NCBI GenBank assembly: GCA_016293805.1 | Contig: JAEDDI010000018.1 | Location: 1 to 36,387 of the forward strand | Length of the DNA stretch: 36,387 nt | Source: Bacillota bacterium | Lineage (GTDB): Bacteria; Bacillota; Clostridia; Peptostreptococcales; Anaerovoracaceae | Direction: 5' to 3' | Part shown: one piece after another, positions 22,785-32,530 of the stretch | How positions within the stretch are numbered: the stretch's first letter is position 1 | Layout of the letters: each line of letters begins with the position of its first letter | Position numbers and translations under genes: made by a program | Notes under the pieces: model-generated | What the model saw: only the letters and a program-made list of their open reading frames with translations | Told to the model about the DNA's origin: nothing | The model's database searches: none

Positions 22785-24443
22785 GTGGCTAAAATCAATC
22801 GAAAAACTGTCATATACGTCATAGGCGCTGCTTTACTTCTTGTAATAGCATACTATTCCCGTGCTTTTCATACTCAGGTTTCAGAGCCTGCTGTTAAAAT
22901 GCTGCTTGTAATGATTAGAAGTGTCATTCAGATAACCCTTGTTATTGGCTGGTGTTCATCGGTAAGAACAAGAATAATCAACAGACAGGTCAGACGCTAT
23001 CTCATGGCAACAGGAGCCCTTCTTGCATTCTGGCTGATTCTCAGAACATGCAAATGGGAGTTTATTGCCAGCAGCGGTACGGATTTAGGCCGTTACCTGT
23101 GGTATTCCTATTATATTCCCATTATATTTGTGCCTCTCATGGGACTGTTCATAGTTGACCATATCGGAAAACCTGAAAAATATATCACTCCTGAATGGAT
23201 GAATTATCTATATATCCCCGCATGTCTCCTTGTGTCAGCTGTATTCACAAACGATCTTCATCAGATGGTCTTCTCGTTTCCAAAAGGATTTGAATTCTGT
23301 GAATCTGATTACAGTTATCATTCAATATACTTCGTAATAATGGCATGGTGTCTTCTGTTAAGCTTTTACTTTGTTGTAATGCTGCTGAAAAAAAGCCGTG
23401 TTCCGGCGAGCAGAAATTTTCAGAAGCTTCCTGGAATAATACTCATAGGAGCCGTTATATTCTGGGTTCTTTACTGTATGAATATTGCCCATGGCGACCT
23501 TGCTGCAGTTAACTGCATTGTAATCATTATGCTTCTTGAAAGTGCGATTCAGAGCGGACTTATTCCGTCAAATACCAAGTACAACGAGCTTTTCAGAAGT
23601 TCTACGATTCGTGCGCAGATTGTAGACAGGGAGTATCATCCGTGCATAGTGTCGAAAGCTGCAGGGCCGCTGACTGTGGATGTGATGAAAAGTGCCGAAA
23701 ATGGACCGGTTGATTTTGGTGATACAGTGCTTCACAGTAAGATGATTAAAGGCGGTCATGTGCTGTGGCTAGATGACATAGGCCAAATTAATCAGCTTAT
23801 AGAAAAGCTGCGTGATACTCAGGAGAGGCTTGGAGAAAGCAACGAGATAATAAGAGCTGAGATTGACATAAAAGAAAAGAGGGCAGGGACGGAAGAAAAG
23901 AGCCGTCTGTACGACAGGATTGCAGGGGAAACTGCCCCGCAGCTTGAGAAAGCTGACGAACTCCTTGAGCTTGCTGAGAGAAATCCGCAGAATGCAAAGA
24001 GCCGGGTTGCAAGGGTTTCAGTTATCTGTGCATATATCAAGAGAAAAGGTAACCTTATGCTTCTTGGAGAAGAAAGAAAAACTGTTCCCTCAAGAGAACT
24101 TGAATACTGCATAAGGGAGTCACTTGATAATCTTCGTCTTGCCGGCATAATCACTTCTTTTGAAACAAGATGTGAGGACGATGTGAATATTGACTATCTG
24201 GTGGCTGCATTTGACTTTTATGAGGATGTAATCGAAAAGCTCTTTGAGGATGCAACAGCAATTATGATTTATCTGGATTGCAGTGAAAGCCGTATCAGTA
24301 TCCGGATGCAGATTGGATGTCTTGATACAGCCTCAGAGGATATCCTTGCTGATATCAAGGCTGCTTATGGTACCACCTGTTACGAACTGCAGGATGAGGA
24401 TATCACTGTTACGCTTCTCATAGAGGGAGGTGACACTTTATGA
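22785..24443 (+). CDS. Multi-pass sensor with degenerate kinase-like C-terminus
   Basis: The GTG at 22785 is preferred because GGGGG lies about seven bases upstream; the in-frame ATG at 22770 would sit at the probable transcription start. About 552 aa. The N-terminal ~255 residues contain some seven or eight hydrophobic helices, like 7TM sensor regions of histidine kinases. The C-terminal half has a helical segment (about 335-410) and a ~120-residue region placed like an ATPase domain, but I find no phosphoacceptor His, N-box Asn or glycine boxes. It overlaps the next kinase gene by 4 nt (ATGA). Likely a sensory partner or pseudokinase that acts through that kinase. Confidence 0.75.
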   Translation: MAKINRKTVIYVIGAALLLVIAYYSRAFHTQVSEPAVKMLLVMIRSVIQITLVIGWCSSVRTRIINRQVRRYLMATGALLAFWLILRTCKWEFIASSGTDLGRYLWYSYYIPIIFVPLMGLFIVDHIGKPEKYITPEWMNYLYIPACLLVSAVFTNDLHQMVFSFPKGFEFCESDYSYHSIYFVIMAWCLLLSFYFVVMLLKKSRVPASRNFQKLPGIILIGAVIFWVLYCMNIAHGDLAAVNCIVIIMLLESAIQSGLIPSNTKYNELFRSSTIRAQIVDREYHPCIVSKAAGPLTVDVMKSAENGPVDFGDTVLHSKMIKGGHVLWLDDIGQINQLIEKLRDTQERLGESNEIIRAEIDIKEKRAGTEEKSRLYDRIAGETAPQLEKADELLELAERNPQNAKSRVARVSVICAYIKRKGNLMLLGEERKTVPSRELEYCIRESLDNLRLAGIITSFETRCEDDVNIDYLVAAFDFYEDVIEKLFEDATAIMIYLDCSESRISIRMQIGCLDTASEDILADIKAAYGTTCYELQDEDITVTLLIEGGDTL

Positions 24444-25723
24444 TAGGGTTCTGTGATCTGAATTATGCCGCAAAAGCTGTATTTCTTGTATTTGCTTTTA
24501 TGAATGTATGTATGAGTCTGTGCATGATGCCGGGAGTCTTCAGAAGGAAGAGAATAGTGCCTGATATTCTGATATCAGTCTGCTTTTTACTGTCTGCAGC
24601 AGTACTTGTTCTCCTTGCGGCACATGTGAAGTCATATCATCCGTCATGGACATCATCACCTGAAGTTGATATTGCTGCCTCGATTCCCTTAGTTATACCT
24701 GTGATTATTCTCCTTGCAGTAACATCAGTTCTGATAATTCAGGCTGCTGCTGAGAATAAGTATCAAAGGGATTCAATTACCCGTTCATCTGTAAAGGAAA
24801 GCTTTGACTATTTAAACACCGGGCTGTGTTTTGCGTACAGAAACGGCATGGTAATGCTGATAAATCACAGGATGAATACTCTATGCCATGATATTCTTGG
24901 CAGGGATCTTCAGAATGCCAATACTTTCTGGAAAAGCCTCTGCGAGGGAAAAGTAAAGGAAAACGTTGAAGTGATTTCAGCAGGGAATAATCCTTCATTT
25001 CTGCTTTCCGACAAGAGTGTATGGACTTTTTCATTTGAGGATATTGGTGGAATAACACAGATTGCGGCTGCAGAAACGACTCGCCAGTATATGCTCACAG
25101 AAGAGTTGAAAGAAAAGAATATGCAGCTGTCTGTTGTGAATGAGCGTCTGATAGAGTATGGAAAACACGTGGATGAACTGATACGGGAAAAGGAGCGTCT
25201 TGAAACAAAGGTGAGTATTCACAGAGAACTCGGACAGGCTCTCCTTGCCGCAAGACGTTATCTTCAAAGTGATGGTGAAAGCCCTGATGAAGTTGTAAAT
25301 ATGCTCAAACGCAATATTTCCATGCTGCGTTTTGAAAATGAAGCAAAGAGCAGCGATAATCCTTTTGATATCCTGATGAAAACAGCAGGGAGCGTGGGAA
25401 TTGATGTGGGGATAACGGGAAGACTTCCTGAAGCAGAAAGTACGGCAAGGCTGTTTTTTGAAGCTGCATCGGAAGCGCTTACAAATGCTGTACGCCATGC
25501 CGGCGCAAAGAAGCTTAATGCTGATATGTCAGAGGATGACATAGCATACTATATTACTTTTACAAATGACGGGACTATACCGCAGACAGAAATAGTTGAA
25601 GGCGGCGGACTGAGCTCTATAAGGAGAAAATGCGAGCAGGCAGGCGGTACTTTAAGTATCACCTGCAGACCGGAATTTAAGATGGATATAAGTATTCCGA
25701 AGAAAAGAGGTGGCAACCTGTGA
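24440..25723 (+). CDS. Sensor histidine kinase (NarL-system type)
   Basis: A 427-aa kinase. Three to four hydrophobic helices occupy the first ~110 residues. A PAS-like region follows (about 115-220), then a coiled coil, a phosphoacceptor candidate H261 in VSIHRELGQALLAARRYL, and an HATPase domain with N349 in the EALTNAVRHA N-box, FTNDG and GGGLSSIRRKCEQAGG. The product should autophosphorylate and pass phosphate to the regulator encoded at 25720, whose GTG start overlaps its stop. The signal is unknown. Confidence 0.87.
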   Translation: MIGFCDLNYAAKAVFLVFAFMNVCMSLCMMPGVFRRKRIVPDILISVCFLLSAAVLVLLAAHVKSYHPSWTSSPEVDIAASIPLVIPVIILLAVTSVLIIQAAAENKYQRDSITRSSVKESFDYLNTGLCFAYRNGMVMLINHRMNTLCHDILGRDLQNANTFWKSLCEGKVKENVEVISAGNNPSFLLSDKSVWTFSFEDIGGITQIAAAETTRQYMLTEELKEKNMQLSVVNERLIEYGKHVDELIREKERLETKVSIHRELGQALLAARRYLQSDGESPDEVVNMLKRNISMLRFENEAKSSDNPFDILMKTAGSVGIDVGITGRLPEAESTARLFFEAASEALTNAVRHAGAKKLNADMSEDDIAYYITFTNDGTIPQTEIVEGGGLSSIRRKCEQAGGTLSITCRPEFKMDISIPKKRGGNL

Positions 25724-26346
25724 TAAACGTACTGATTGTAGAAGATGATCCTATGGCAAGACAGCTTCTTGAAATCTATATTAATACAAGCGAAAGATAT
25801 AATCATGTTCAGTCAGTTGAAAGTGCAGCTCTTGCAGAGTTCTGCTGCCGGACAAATGATGTTGATGTGATTCTTATGGATGTCTGTACCGCCATGAATG
25901 CAAGCGGACTTGAGGCTGCGGAAAAAATCAAGAAGAGTTTTCCTGATATCAGGATTATTATCATTACAAGTCAGCCGGAGTGCAGCTTCCTTGAAAAGGC
26001 ACATTGTGCCGGTGTTGACAGCTTCTGGTACAAGAGTTCAAAGGCAGAAGAAATCCTGTCTGTAATGGACCGTACTATGGCAGGGGAGAGCGTTTATCCT
26101 GAATCTACTCCATCGCTGAGGCTTGGAGATACATTCAGCGACAGTCTGTCAGGCCGTGAACTTGAGGTTCTTCGTGAACTTGTCGCAGGTGAGTCAGACG
26201 CTGCGATAGCAGAAAAACTCTTTATGTCCGTCCGTACTGTTAAAGCACATATTCACAGTATGAAAGAAAAGACAGGATTCAGAAACCGCACAGAGCTTGC
26301 CGTCAGGGCGAGGGAAAGCGGGCTTGTCATATACAGTAAAAAATGA
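25720..26346 (+). CDS. NarL/FixJ-type response regulator
   Basis: A 208-aa regulator starting with GTG inside the kinase stop (GTGA overlap). The receiver has the acidic pair E8-D9-D10, phosphoacceptor D54 (ILMDVC), the TS in IIIITSQPE and the lysine in FWYKSS. The C-terminal LuxR-type HTH (about 140-205) shows LSGRELEVLRELVAGESDAA and VRTVKAHIHSMKEKTG. It should bind DNA when phosphorylated by the kinase just upstream. Targets are not known; the genes at 26476-30849 are neighbours on the same strand after a terminator and are possible targets. Confidence 0.92.
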   Translation: MINVLIVEDDPMARQLLEIYINTSERYNHVQSVESAALAEFCCRTNDVDVILMDVCTAMNASGLEAAEKIKKSFPDIRIIIITSQPECSFLEKAHCAGVDSFWYKSSKAEEILSVMDRTMAGESVYPESTPSLRLGDTFSDSLSGRELEVLRELVAGESDAAIAEKLFMSVRTVKAHIHSMKEKTGFRNRTELAVRARESGLVIYSKK

Positions 26347-26353
26347 GATTACA

Positions 26354-26378
26354 GTGTCGCAGACTGCGGCACTTTTTT
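26354..26378 (+). terminator. Terminator of the two-component operon
   Basis: GTGTCGCA and TGCGGCAC pair over 8 positions (one G-U) with a 3-nt loop, followed by six T. It lies eight bases after the response-regulator stop. Confidence 0.85.
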
Positions 26379-26475
26379 CGTATTCTGAAATAATCTGCAC
26401 TAAAGTACGATGCATCGTGAAACTGTAAATACTAAAATATCTGTAATACGGCAGACGGAAAGGAGGAACTGCGGC

Positions 26476-26862
26476 ATGAGAAAGATTATTGTCTGTATCG
26501 GTAACTGTCTGATGTCAGAAGCAATAATGCGGATGTTAAAACAGAGCGGTGAATTTGAGCCTGTATGTGTACCGGCAGGGGACAATGAAAGTGTCGTAAA
26601 AGACGCACAGTCTCTGTCTGCAGATATTATCCTTACAGATGTATCTTATGCTTCCGGTGCGACCATAGATATACGTATGAAAGAAGCAGGACTTGCAAGA
26701 AGAATGATTCCGGACTGCAGGCTTGCCTGGCTTTGCGATGAGAATTCCATGCCTGATCTGGCAAGAGAAGTGGCACTTGCAAAGAGGGACGGAATCATTG
26801 ATGCTTTCTTTTATTCTTCTGTGACAGATGTCTATCTGGCTGCATCACTTATGGCGCTTTAG
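26476..26862 (+). CDS. Receiver-only protein, divergent
   Basis: Start set at the ATG at 26476, nine bases after AAGGAGG. The 128-aa product has the alternating strand/helix order of a CheY-like receiver, with D55 in IILTDVS at the usual phosphorylation site. The N-terminal acidic pair that holds Mg2+ is absent (the first strand reads KIIVCIGN), and no conserved lysine of the last strand is evident. It has no output domain. It may be a pseudo-receiver that modulates the kinase/regulator pair just upstream. A terminator separates it from that operon. Confidence 0.65.
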   Translation: MRKIIVCIGNCLMSEAIMRMLKQSGEFEPVCVPAGDNESVVKDAQSLSADIILTDVSYASGATIDIRMKEAGLARRMIPDCRLAWLCDENSMPDLAREVALAKRDGIIDAFFYSSVTDVYLAASLMAL

Positions 26863-26914
26863 TATATCTGCCGGATATCTGAGAACGGTAATTGACCGGT
26901 TAAAGGAGGGAAAG

Positions 26915-27946
26915 ATGAACAGAAAGAAAATACTTAGTTTACTAATTAGCATTGCAATGATTGTATGCATGATACCAGGAGAAGCATTTGCTGATAATTC
27001 AATATCTTGTGTGGTGGGAAACAGTAATGTTACTATCTCGGCAGACAAGGATCTGAACAATCTTGTTTTGCCAAGCGACAGAGGCCTTGGAGGGATTGAG
27101 GTTGATTTTGTAATCACATCTGACAATGTTCCTGTAAGCAGTATTTCGATTGGCGGATTTTCGATGGATTATTCATCTAATCGGGTAGAATACAAACACC
27201 TTTTTACTGAAACAGATTCATCAAAATCAGTTCTTACTGTAACACTTGCAGACGGAGCATCAGCCAGTTTCGGGTTCTTTGTAAGACCTGCAAAGCTTAT
27301 CTCAAAGGAAATAACAATACTTACTGATCCGACAGGAATGAAGATTTCAGGATTCGATTTTCCTGCTCGTTACGGTTCACGGCTTTATGTTGAGGTATAT
27401 AAGGATTCTGCAATGAAAAACCGTCTTGCTTCATTCAACACACCTCTCAAAAACGGACCTGTTGCAATACATAAGAAAGGGCATAGCTGGTACAAGCCGA
27501 ATACTACATATTATCTGAAGATATATGGTGCTGAAGCATACCAGAAGTTAGATGGTGAGGTTATCTACCTGGCGGGAGACCATATTAAGAGAACTGTTAA
27601 AACATCACCGGCCGTTAACCCTGTAGTAAAGTCAGTAAAGATTTCAAATATTAAGGTTCAGAACCTTTCGACACTGTTTGTAAAGAAGTATCACACTACA
27701 TATACAATGACAATTACACTTTCAAAGAAAGCTTCTAACATAAAGGGCATCAAGGTGTTTGCTGCAGGTAATTACTACACTGTGAAGGGTAACGGAAAAA
27801 CATTTAAGGTAAGGGTATCGAATATTACGGACAGAAGCTACAAGGGAATGAAAACAAACTACAGTCTTTGCACATACGGTGCATCTGATTCTGTTGGCGG
27901 AGCATACAGTACATGGACGAAATCAAAAACCTATGTAGTGAGATAA
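26915..27946 (+). CDS. Secreted protein with C-terminal FN3-like domain
   Basis: Start set at the ATG at 26915, after AAAGGAGGG; it opens a signal peptide (MNRKKILSLLISIAMIVCMIPGEAFA). Earlier in-frame codons overlap the preceding gene and lack a ribosome site. The 343-aa protein has an N-terminal beta domain of about 110 residues, a middle region (KNGPVAIHKKGHSWYKPN) and a C-terminal FN3-like segment ending TWTKSKTYVVR. No catalytic motif is seen. It lies 14 nt before the larger secreted protein and is probably cotranscribed with it. Confidence 0.8.
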   Translation: MNRKKILSLLISIAMIVCMIPGEAFADNSISCVVGNSNVTISADKDLNNLVLPSDRGLGGIEVDFVITSDNVPVSSISIGGFSMDYSSNRVEYKHLFTETDSSKSVLTVTLADGASASFGFFVRPAKLISKEITILTDPTGMKISGFDFPARYGSRLYVEVYKDSAMKNRLASFNTPLKNGPVAIHKKGHSWYKPNTTYYLKIYGAEAYQKLDGEVIYLAGDHIKRTVKTSPAVNPVVKSVKISNIKVQNLSTLFVKKYHTTYTMTITLSKKASNIKGIKVFAAGNYYTVKGNGKTFKVRVSNITDRSYKGMKTNYSLCTYGASDSVGGAYSTWTKSKTYVVR

Positions 27947-27960
27947 TCAGGTGATACTAT

Positions 27961-30849
27961 ATGAAAACAAAAATGAAAAAACGACTGTTTAGTATCCTGC
28001 TTTGCCTTGTGATGCTGACCGGACTGATGCCGACAACATCATTTGCGCAAAGCGGGACGGGAGCAGAAAATAATCCGTATGTTGCAACTACATATGCGCA
28101 GCTGAAAGAACTTATGGCAAATGCTCCAACTGACGGGACGGTTCGCTATATCAGGCTCGGTAATAATATTACGTCGGAAGACATAAATAACGACTATTCA
28201 CTGACGCTTGTAAAAGAAGACCAGAAAGTCGTTCTTGATCTGGCAGGTTATACGATAACAAGAAAATCATCAATAACTGTTGATAGAGCGGTTATTAGAG
28301 CAAAGGAAGGAAAGCTTACCATCAATGATAGTGTTGGAACGGGTGGAGTTTGCGCGAAGGGGAAGATCCCTAGTGCTATTGGAATGACTTCGACTGATCC
28401 TATTACTTTTGATACCGGAACAATTGTTATCAACGGAGGTACATTTACTGCAGAGTATTCGTTAGGACAGGGCGCATATATCGAATCGGGAAATTTATAT
28501 ATTGCCGGTGGTACTTTTAAGGGCGTGTATGGTCTTTATGCACAGTGTGGACAAACTTATATATACGGCGGAAAATTCTACACAACAGAAGTTGGCGGTG
28601 CAGCTCTATCACTTGCGGTCGACCAAACTATTGAGGTCTACAATTTAACGGCATACGGTAAAGTTATATCAAATAGCGCAAAGGGGGACCTTTGGGCTTA
28701 TATTTCCAAAGGAAATGTTTATATTGATAACGTAAAACAATCGAAAAAACTGACTAATATATTTGCTGGTAATGTAATCAGAATTGAAACCGACATTGTT
28801 GATGAAATCAATATCACCATACCTACTCCTGTTGTTGGCAATACCCTTGAAACAAGCGCTGATGTTCCTTTTGGTGCAGGGTATGAAATTGTTACAGAAA
28901 ATGGAGAGCAGGTGCTTAGCTGGTTCAAAGGCGATAAATTCGCTGCGGGCACTATTGAAAGACTTACGGAATACAAACTTAGAGTATATGTTAAAGTAAC
29001 TGATGTGCCGTTTGTTGATATCTGTGCAAAAGTAAACGGTCAGCCTGCAAAATTAGAATTCAAGTTGGAATCAATGGAAGGCGACAGGTATTATTGGATA
29101 GAATATACCTTCCCTGCAACAGAGGATAATCGCATTTCTTCTGTAAATGTAGATATTCCTGTTCCTGTTGCAGGTTCAAAAGCTATTGCAGGTGTTATTG
29201 ACAAATCTGATAAGTATAATGTTTCTGTTGGCTGGTCTTCTGTCGCAGATGGAAGCGCACTAAATGATTATAACGGTAAAACTTTTGCAGCAGGCAAGAC
29301 ATATTATGCAGATGTATATCTGAATTCAGAAGACCCATATATTTTTGCAGATGGTGCAATTGTATTTGTTAATGATAAGGAATACAAAGCAACATGGACT
29401 GTAGGAGAATCATACAAAAAATATGCAGCAGTATATGATGTGCCTTTTACCGTATCAGGTAGTGAAACATATACGGTGTCATTTAATGCAAACGGCGGTT
29501 CGGGAGTAATCGCTGATGAAACAGAACAGCTTGGTGGATATGTTCTCCCTGAATGCACTTTTATCGCACCTTCCGGCATGAGGTTCAAGTGCTGGGCAGA
29601 AGGAAGTGCAGGTGGAAAACAGTATTCATCCGGATATGAATATGACGTACAGAGCAATGTCACATTCTATGCTGTATGGGAGAAGAATGCTCATACATGC
29701 GTTTTCAATCAGGAAACCGATAAGACAGAGTTCTTGAAGACTGCCGCAGACTGCACCCATGATGCAGTCTACTACAAGAGCTGTTCATGCACCGCAATAA
29801 GTGATACAGAAACGTTTACGAAAAATGGAACTGCGCTCGGGCATAAATGGCCAGAAGCAGGTAAATGGAGCAAGGATACTGAAAGACATTGGTATGAGTG
29901 TGAACGCTGTCATGACAAAAAGGATGCAGCAGTGCATAACTATGGAAATGACAATGTTTGTGACACATGCAAATATGATAAAGCCGTAATTCATAAGCAC
30001 AATCTTACACTTTTTAATAAAAAGGATGCAACATGTACAGAATACGGAAATGATGCCTACTATACCTGCGATGGGTGTGACAAGTGGTTTAAGGACGCAG
30101 CAGGATCTGTTGAAATAAAAGATAAGACCAGCGTGATTCTTAAGGCTAAAGGACATAGAGCTGAATGGAAAACTAATGAAACAGGTCACTGGAAAGAGTG
30201 TGAATGTGGATATAAGGTTGCAATTGCATCACATTCTATAGGCGATTGGGTAACCGGAAAAAAGGCAACAGCTGCAGCTGACGGAATAATGAACAGAGAA
30301 TGTACTGCCTGTCATTATGTAATGGAAACTGCCAAGATTTTACATATTGCAGGTGTTAAACCTGGTGCTGCAAAATATACATATAGCGGAAGTGTAAAAA
30401 CTCCTTCTGTGAAAGTAACAGATGCTGATGGAAATGTATTAGTTGAGGATACTGATTATTCAGTTGCTTATCCAACTGGAAGAAAGGCTGTAGGGAAATA
30501 TACTGTTAAGATTGTTTTCAAGGGAAACTATGAAGGAACTAAATCGTTTTCCTTCACAATCAAGCCTAAGACAGCTAAGATTAAGTCGTTAACAGCAGGC
30601 TCAAGGAAGCTGACAGTAAAAGCGGCAACAAAGGTAAGTGCTACAGGCGGAACAGTTTATCAGATTGCATATAAGCAGAAGGGAACATCAACCTGGAAGT
30701 ACACAACAACTACATCATATTACAAAACAATCAAGAACCTTAAGAAGGGCAAACAGTACTATGTGAAAATGCGAGCATACAGGAAATCAGGAACAACCAA
30801 GTACTACGGCTCATGGAGTACTGTTAAACTCAGTAAGGCTGTAAAATAA
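27961..30849 (+). CDS. Large secreted multidomain protein (beta-helix-like, InlB-type repeat, Ig-like, FN3)
   Basis: A 962-aa secreted protein with signal peptide (to about ...TSFA). Residues about 40-240 form a glycine-rich, beta-helix-like region with repeating ITIN/VINGGTF/IAGGTFKG/IYGGKF turns. Two beta domains follow (about 270-500). Then comes an InlB B-type (Flg_new) repeat (VSFNANGGSG...VTFYAVW, about 500-575) and a Cys/His-rich region (about 580-800) with repeats of ALGHKW, HWYECERCH and ECTACHY type that may bind metal. A YSG...Ig-like repeat and a C-terminal FN3 module finish it. Likely a surface or released adhesin-like protein. No LPXTG motif or S-layer anchor is visible. Confidence 0.85.
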   Translation: MKTKMKKRLFSILLCLVMLTGLMPTTSFAQSGTGAENNPYVATTYAQLKELMANAPTDGTVRYIRLGNNITSEDINNDYSLTLVKEDQKVVLDLAGYTITRKSSITVDRAVIRAKEGKLTINDSVGTGGVCAKGKIPSAIGMTSTDPITFDTGTIVINGGTFTAEYSLGQGAYIESGNLYIAGGTFKGVYGLYAQCGQTYIYGGKFYTTEVGGAALSLAVDQTIEVYNLTAYGKVISNSAKGDLWAYISKGNVYIDNVKQSKKLTNIFAGNVIRIETDIVDEINITIPTPVVGNTLETSADVPFGAGYEIVTENGEQVLSWFKGDKFAAGTIERLTEYKLRVYVKVTDVPFVDICAKVNGQPAKLEFKLESMEGDRYYWIEYTFPATEDNRISSVNVDIPVPVAGSKAIAGVIDKSDKYNVSVGWSSVADGSALNDYNGKTFAAGKTYYADVYLNSEDPYIFADGAIVFVNDKEYKATWTVGESYKKYAAVYDVPFTVSGSETYTVSFNANGGSGVIADETEQLGGYVLPECTFIAPSGMRFKCWAEGSAGGKQYSSGYEYDVQSNVTFYAVWEKNAHTCVFNQETDKTEFLKTAADCTHDAVYYKSCSCTAISDTETFTKNGTALGHKWPEAGKWSKDTERHWYECERCHDKKDAAVHNYGNDNVCDTCKYDKAVIHKHNLTLFNKKDATCTEYGNDAYYTCDGCDKWFKDAAGSVEIKDKTSVILKAKGHRAEWKTNETGHWKECECGYKVAIASHSIGDWVTGKKATAAADGIMNRECTACHYVMETAKILHIAGVKPGAAKYTYSGSVKTPSVKVTDADGNVLVEDTDYSVAYPTGRKAVGKYTVKIVFKGNYEGTKSFSFTIKPKTAKIKSLTAGSRKLTVKAATKVSATGGTVYQIAYKQKGTSTWKYTTTTSYYKTIKNLKKGKQYYVKMRAYRKSGTTKYYGSWSTVKLSKAVK

Positions 30850-30868
30850 CTGAATACATCTTAGCTTT

Positions 30869-30895
30869 AAGGCCATCTCGAAAGAGGTGGTCTTT
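30869..30895 (+). terminator. Terminator after the secreted-protein pair
   Basis: AAGGCCATCTC (30869-30879) pairs with GAGGTGGTCTT (30884-30894) through a GAAA tetraloop, allowing two G-U pairs. Only a short T-rich stretch follows. Confidence 0.65.
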
Positions 30896-31168
30896 CCCTC
30901 TTGCACCAACTTGCACTCCTTTGCACTTTCTTTCATGTGACGGGGATGTTAAGGTATAAAGGTGTCACATCTATTGTAAAGCTACACAAGAAACATAGTG
31001 TATGTAGAGAGATTTGTTTGCATGATTAAAGCTTTTTATGTTATTATATCCTTATATTGTGATTGTTGATGACAGTTAGTTGGCTCCATGGCTGAGTTTA
31101 ATAACCAACCTGGGGTCTATTTGTATATGTGGCCGTTACTTTATAATTTATGAAAGCGAAGGTAAATT
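30896..31168. other. Intergenic region before the sigma-54 activator gene
   Basis: This 273-nt non-coding stretch has three TTGCAC hexamers (listed apart). It also has a 7-bp inverted repeat, ATGTGAC (30935-30941) and GTCACAT (30964-30970), around an A/G-rich centre. A TATAAT at 31142-31147 lies 22 bases before the activator ATG, with a weak TTGTAT (31121-31126) at 15-nt spacing. The last pair is the best candidate promoter for the activator gene. No RNA gene was recognised. Confidence 0.45.
30901..30926. repeat. Three TTGCAC direct repeats with 10-bp period
   Basis: TTGCAC occurs at 30901, 30911 and 30921, one DNA helical turn apart, with unrelated 4-nt spacers (CAAC, TCCT). Such same-face repeats are typical of operator arrays, but no binding protein is known to me for this motif. 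Confidence 0.8.
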
Positions 31169-32530
31169 ATGGATATTAGCAAAGACTATCTGTTATTTCT
31201 TGAAGCAGTTGCGGGACTGATGGTTATAGATAAGACGGGACATCTTGTATTTATCAACGAAAGATGCGCTGAATACATAAAAGGTGATCGCAATGATTCA
31301 ATCGGCAAATATATAAGAGATGTATTTCCCGCGTCCACCATGCAGGCTCTTCTTACGGGTGATAAAAGATACAACGTTAACTTCTATTTTATAGACGGCA
31401 GAATGAGCGCAAGTACACAGGTTCAGCTTCGCAAAGATGGAGAAATTGTCGGAGTGCTGGAATATGATTTGATGGAGGAAATAACTGAACTTGATGAATT
31501 CTTAGGGATGTACAGCAAGGCCCTTAAGGATGAAGTATCATATTTCAGAGAGCAGGTCAGAGAGTTTCAGAGCACGAAATATTCGATTAATAATATAATT
31601 GGATCGTCGAAGAAAGTTCAGGAACTCAAGGAGCAGATTGAGCTTGCGGCAACTAGTAGTTCGACAGTTCTTATAATGGGGGAGACAGGAACGGGAAAAG
31701 AGCTTGTAGCGCATTCTATACATAATTTGAGCGACAGGGCTTTCAATGATTTTATTAAGGTTAATTCTGCAGGTATGGCTGAAACCCTTATTGAATCAGA
31801 ACTTTTCGGTTATGTTGAAGGTGCTTTCACCGGAGCAAAGAAGGGCGGCAAAAAAGGCAAATTTGAACTTGCAAATAAAGGAACTCTGTTTATCGATGAG
31901 ATTAATCAAATGCCTCTTTCTATGCAACCTAAGCTTCTGCGCGCATTACAGGAAAGGGAAATATCCCCAGTAGGAAGCGAAGAGGATTTGAATGTTGATG
32001 TTCGAATTATTGCTGCGACAAATGAAAGCCTGGAAAAACTGGTTAGAGAGAAAAAGTTCAGGGCAGATCTTTATTACAGACTTAACGTATTCCCTGTGGT
32101 AATTCCGCCTCTCCGTGAGAGGCTGGAGGACATTCCTGAACTTGTCGAAGCTAAAGTTAAGCAGCTTAACAATGAGCTGGGAACCAATATTACAAACATT
32201 GAGCCAAATGTTTACAAAAAACTGATGGAATATGACTGGCCAGGTAATATCAGAGAATTATACAATAGAGTAGAAGCGGCAATGAACTATGCTCGTGGAA
32301 ATGTACTCAAGGTTGAGCATTTCAACTTTAGAGCGGATAACAGTAAAATCGACCTTACTGCTCTTGAAAGCACTGATAAACCGATAGATGCTATTAAACG
32401 AGAGGCAGAAAGAAAACTTATAAACGAAGCTCTTATGATGTTCGATTATAACAAGACAAAAGTTGCGGATTATTTAAAAATTTCAAGACCTCTTCTTTAT
32501 CAAAAGATGAAAAGACTAGGCATACAGTAA
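31169..32530 (+). CDS. Sigma-54-dependent activator (PAS, AAA+, Fis HTH)
   Basis: A 453-aa enhancer-binding protein. An N-terminal PAS domain (about 5-110) senses an unknown signal. The AAA+ core has Walker A G171-ETGTGK-E178 (K177), the sigma-54 contact loop G218-AFTG-A223, Walker B with D243-E244 (LFIDEI), and the arginine-rich ADLYYRLNVFPV sensor region. A Fis-type HTH lies at the end (DYNKTKVADYLKISRPLLYQKMKRLGI). With GAFTGA intact it should drive open-complex formation at a -24/-12 promoter. Exactly such a promoter lies 157 nt downstream of its stop, before the symporter genes, with dyad sites between. Weak AAGG-type ribosome site. Confidence 0.95.
   Translation: MDISKDYLLFLEAVAGLMVIDKTGHLVFINERCAEYIKGDRNDSIGKYIRDVFPASTMQALLTGDKRYNVNFYFIDGRMSASTQVQLRKDGEIVGVLEYDLMEEITELDEFLGMYSKALKDEVSYFREQVREFQSTKYSINNIIGSSKKVQELKEQIELAATSSSTVLIMGETGTGKELVAHSIHNLSDRAFNDFIKVNSAGMAETLIESELFGYVEGAFTGAKKGGKKGKFELANKGTLFIDEINQMPLSMQPKLLRALQEREISPVGSEEDLNVDVRIIAATNESLEKLVREKKFRADLYYRLNVFPVVIPPLRERLEDIPELVEAKVKQLNNELGTNITNIEPNVYKKLMEYDWPGNIRELYNRVEAAMNYARGNVLKVEHFNFRADNSKIDLTALESTDKPIDAIKREAERKLINEALMMFDYNKTKVADYLKISRPLLYQKMKRLGIQ

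Noticed and set aside
29785..30189. Minus-strand 134-codon frame inside the large secreted protein gene
   Set aside because: It has no ribosome site or recognisable domain and lies fully opposite a well-supported gene.
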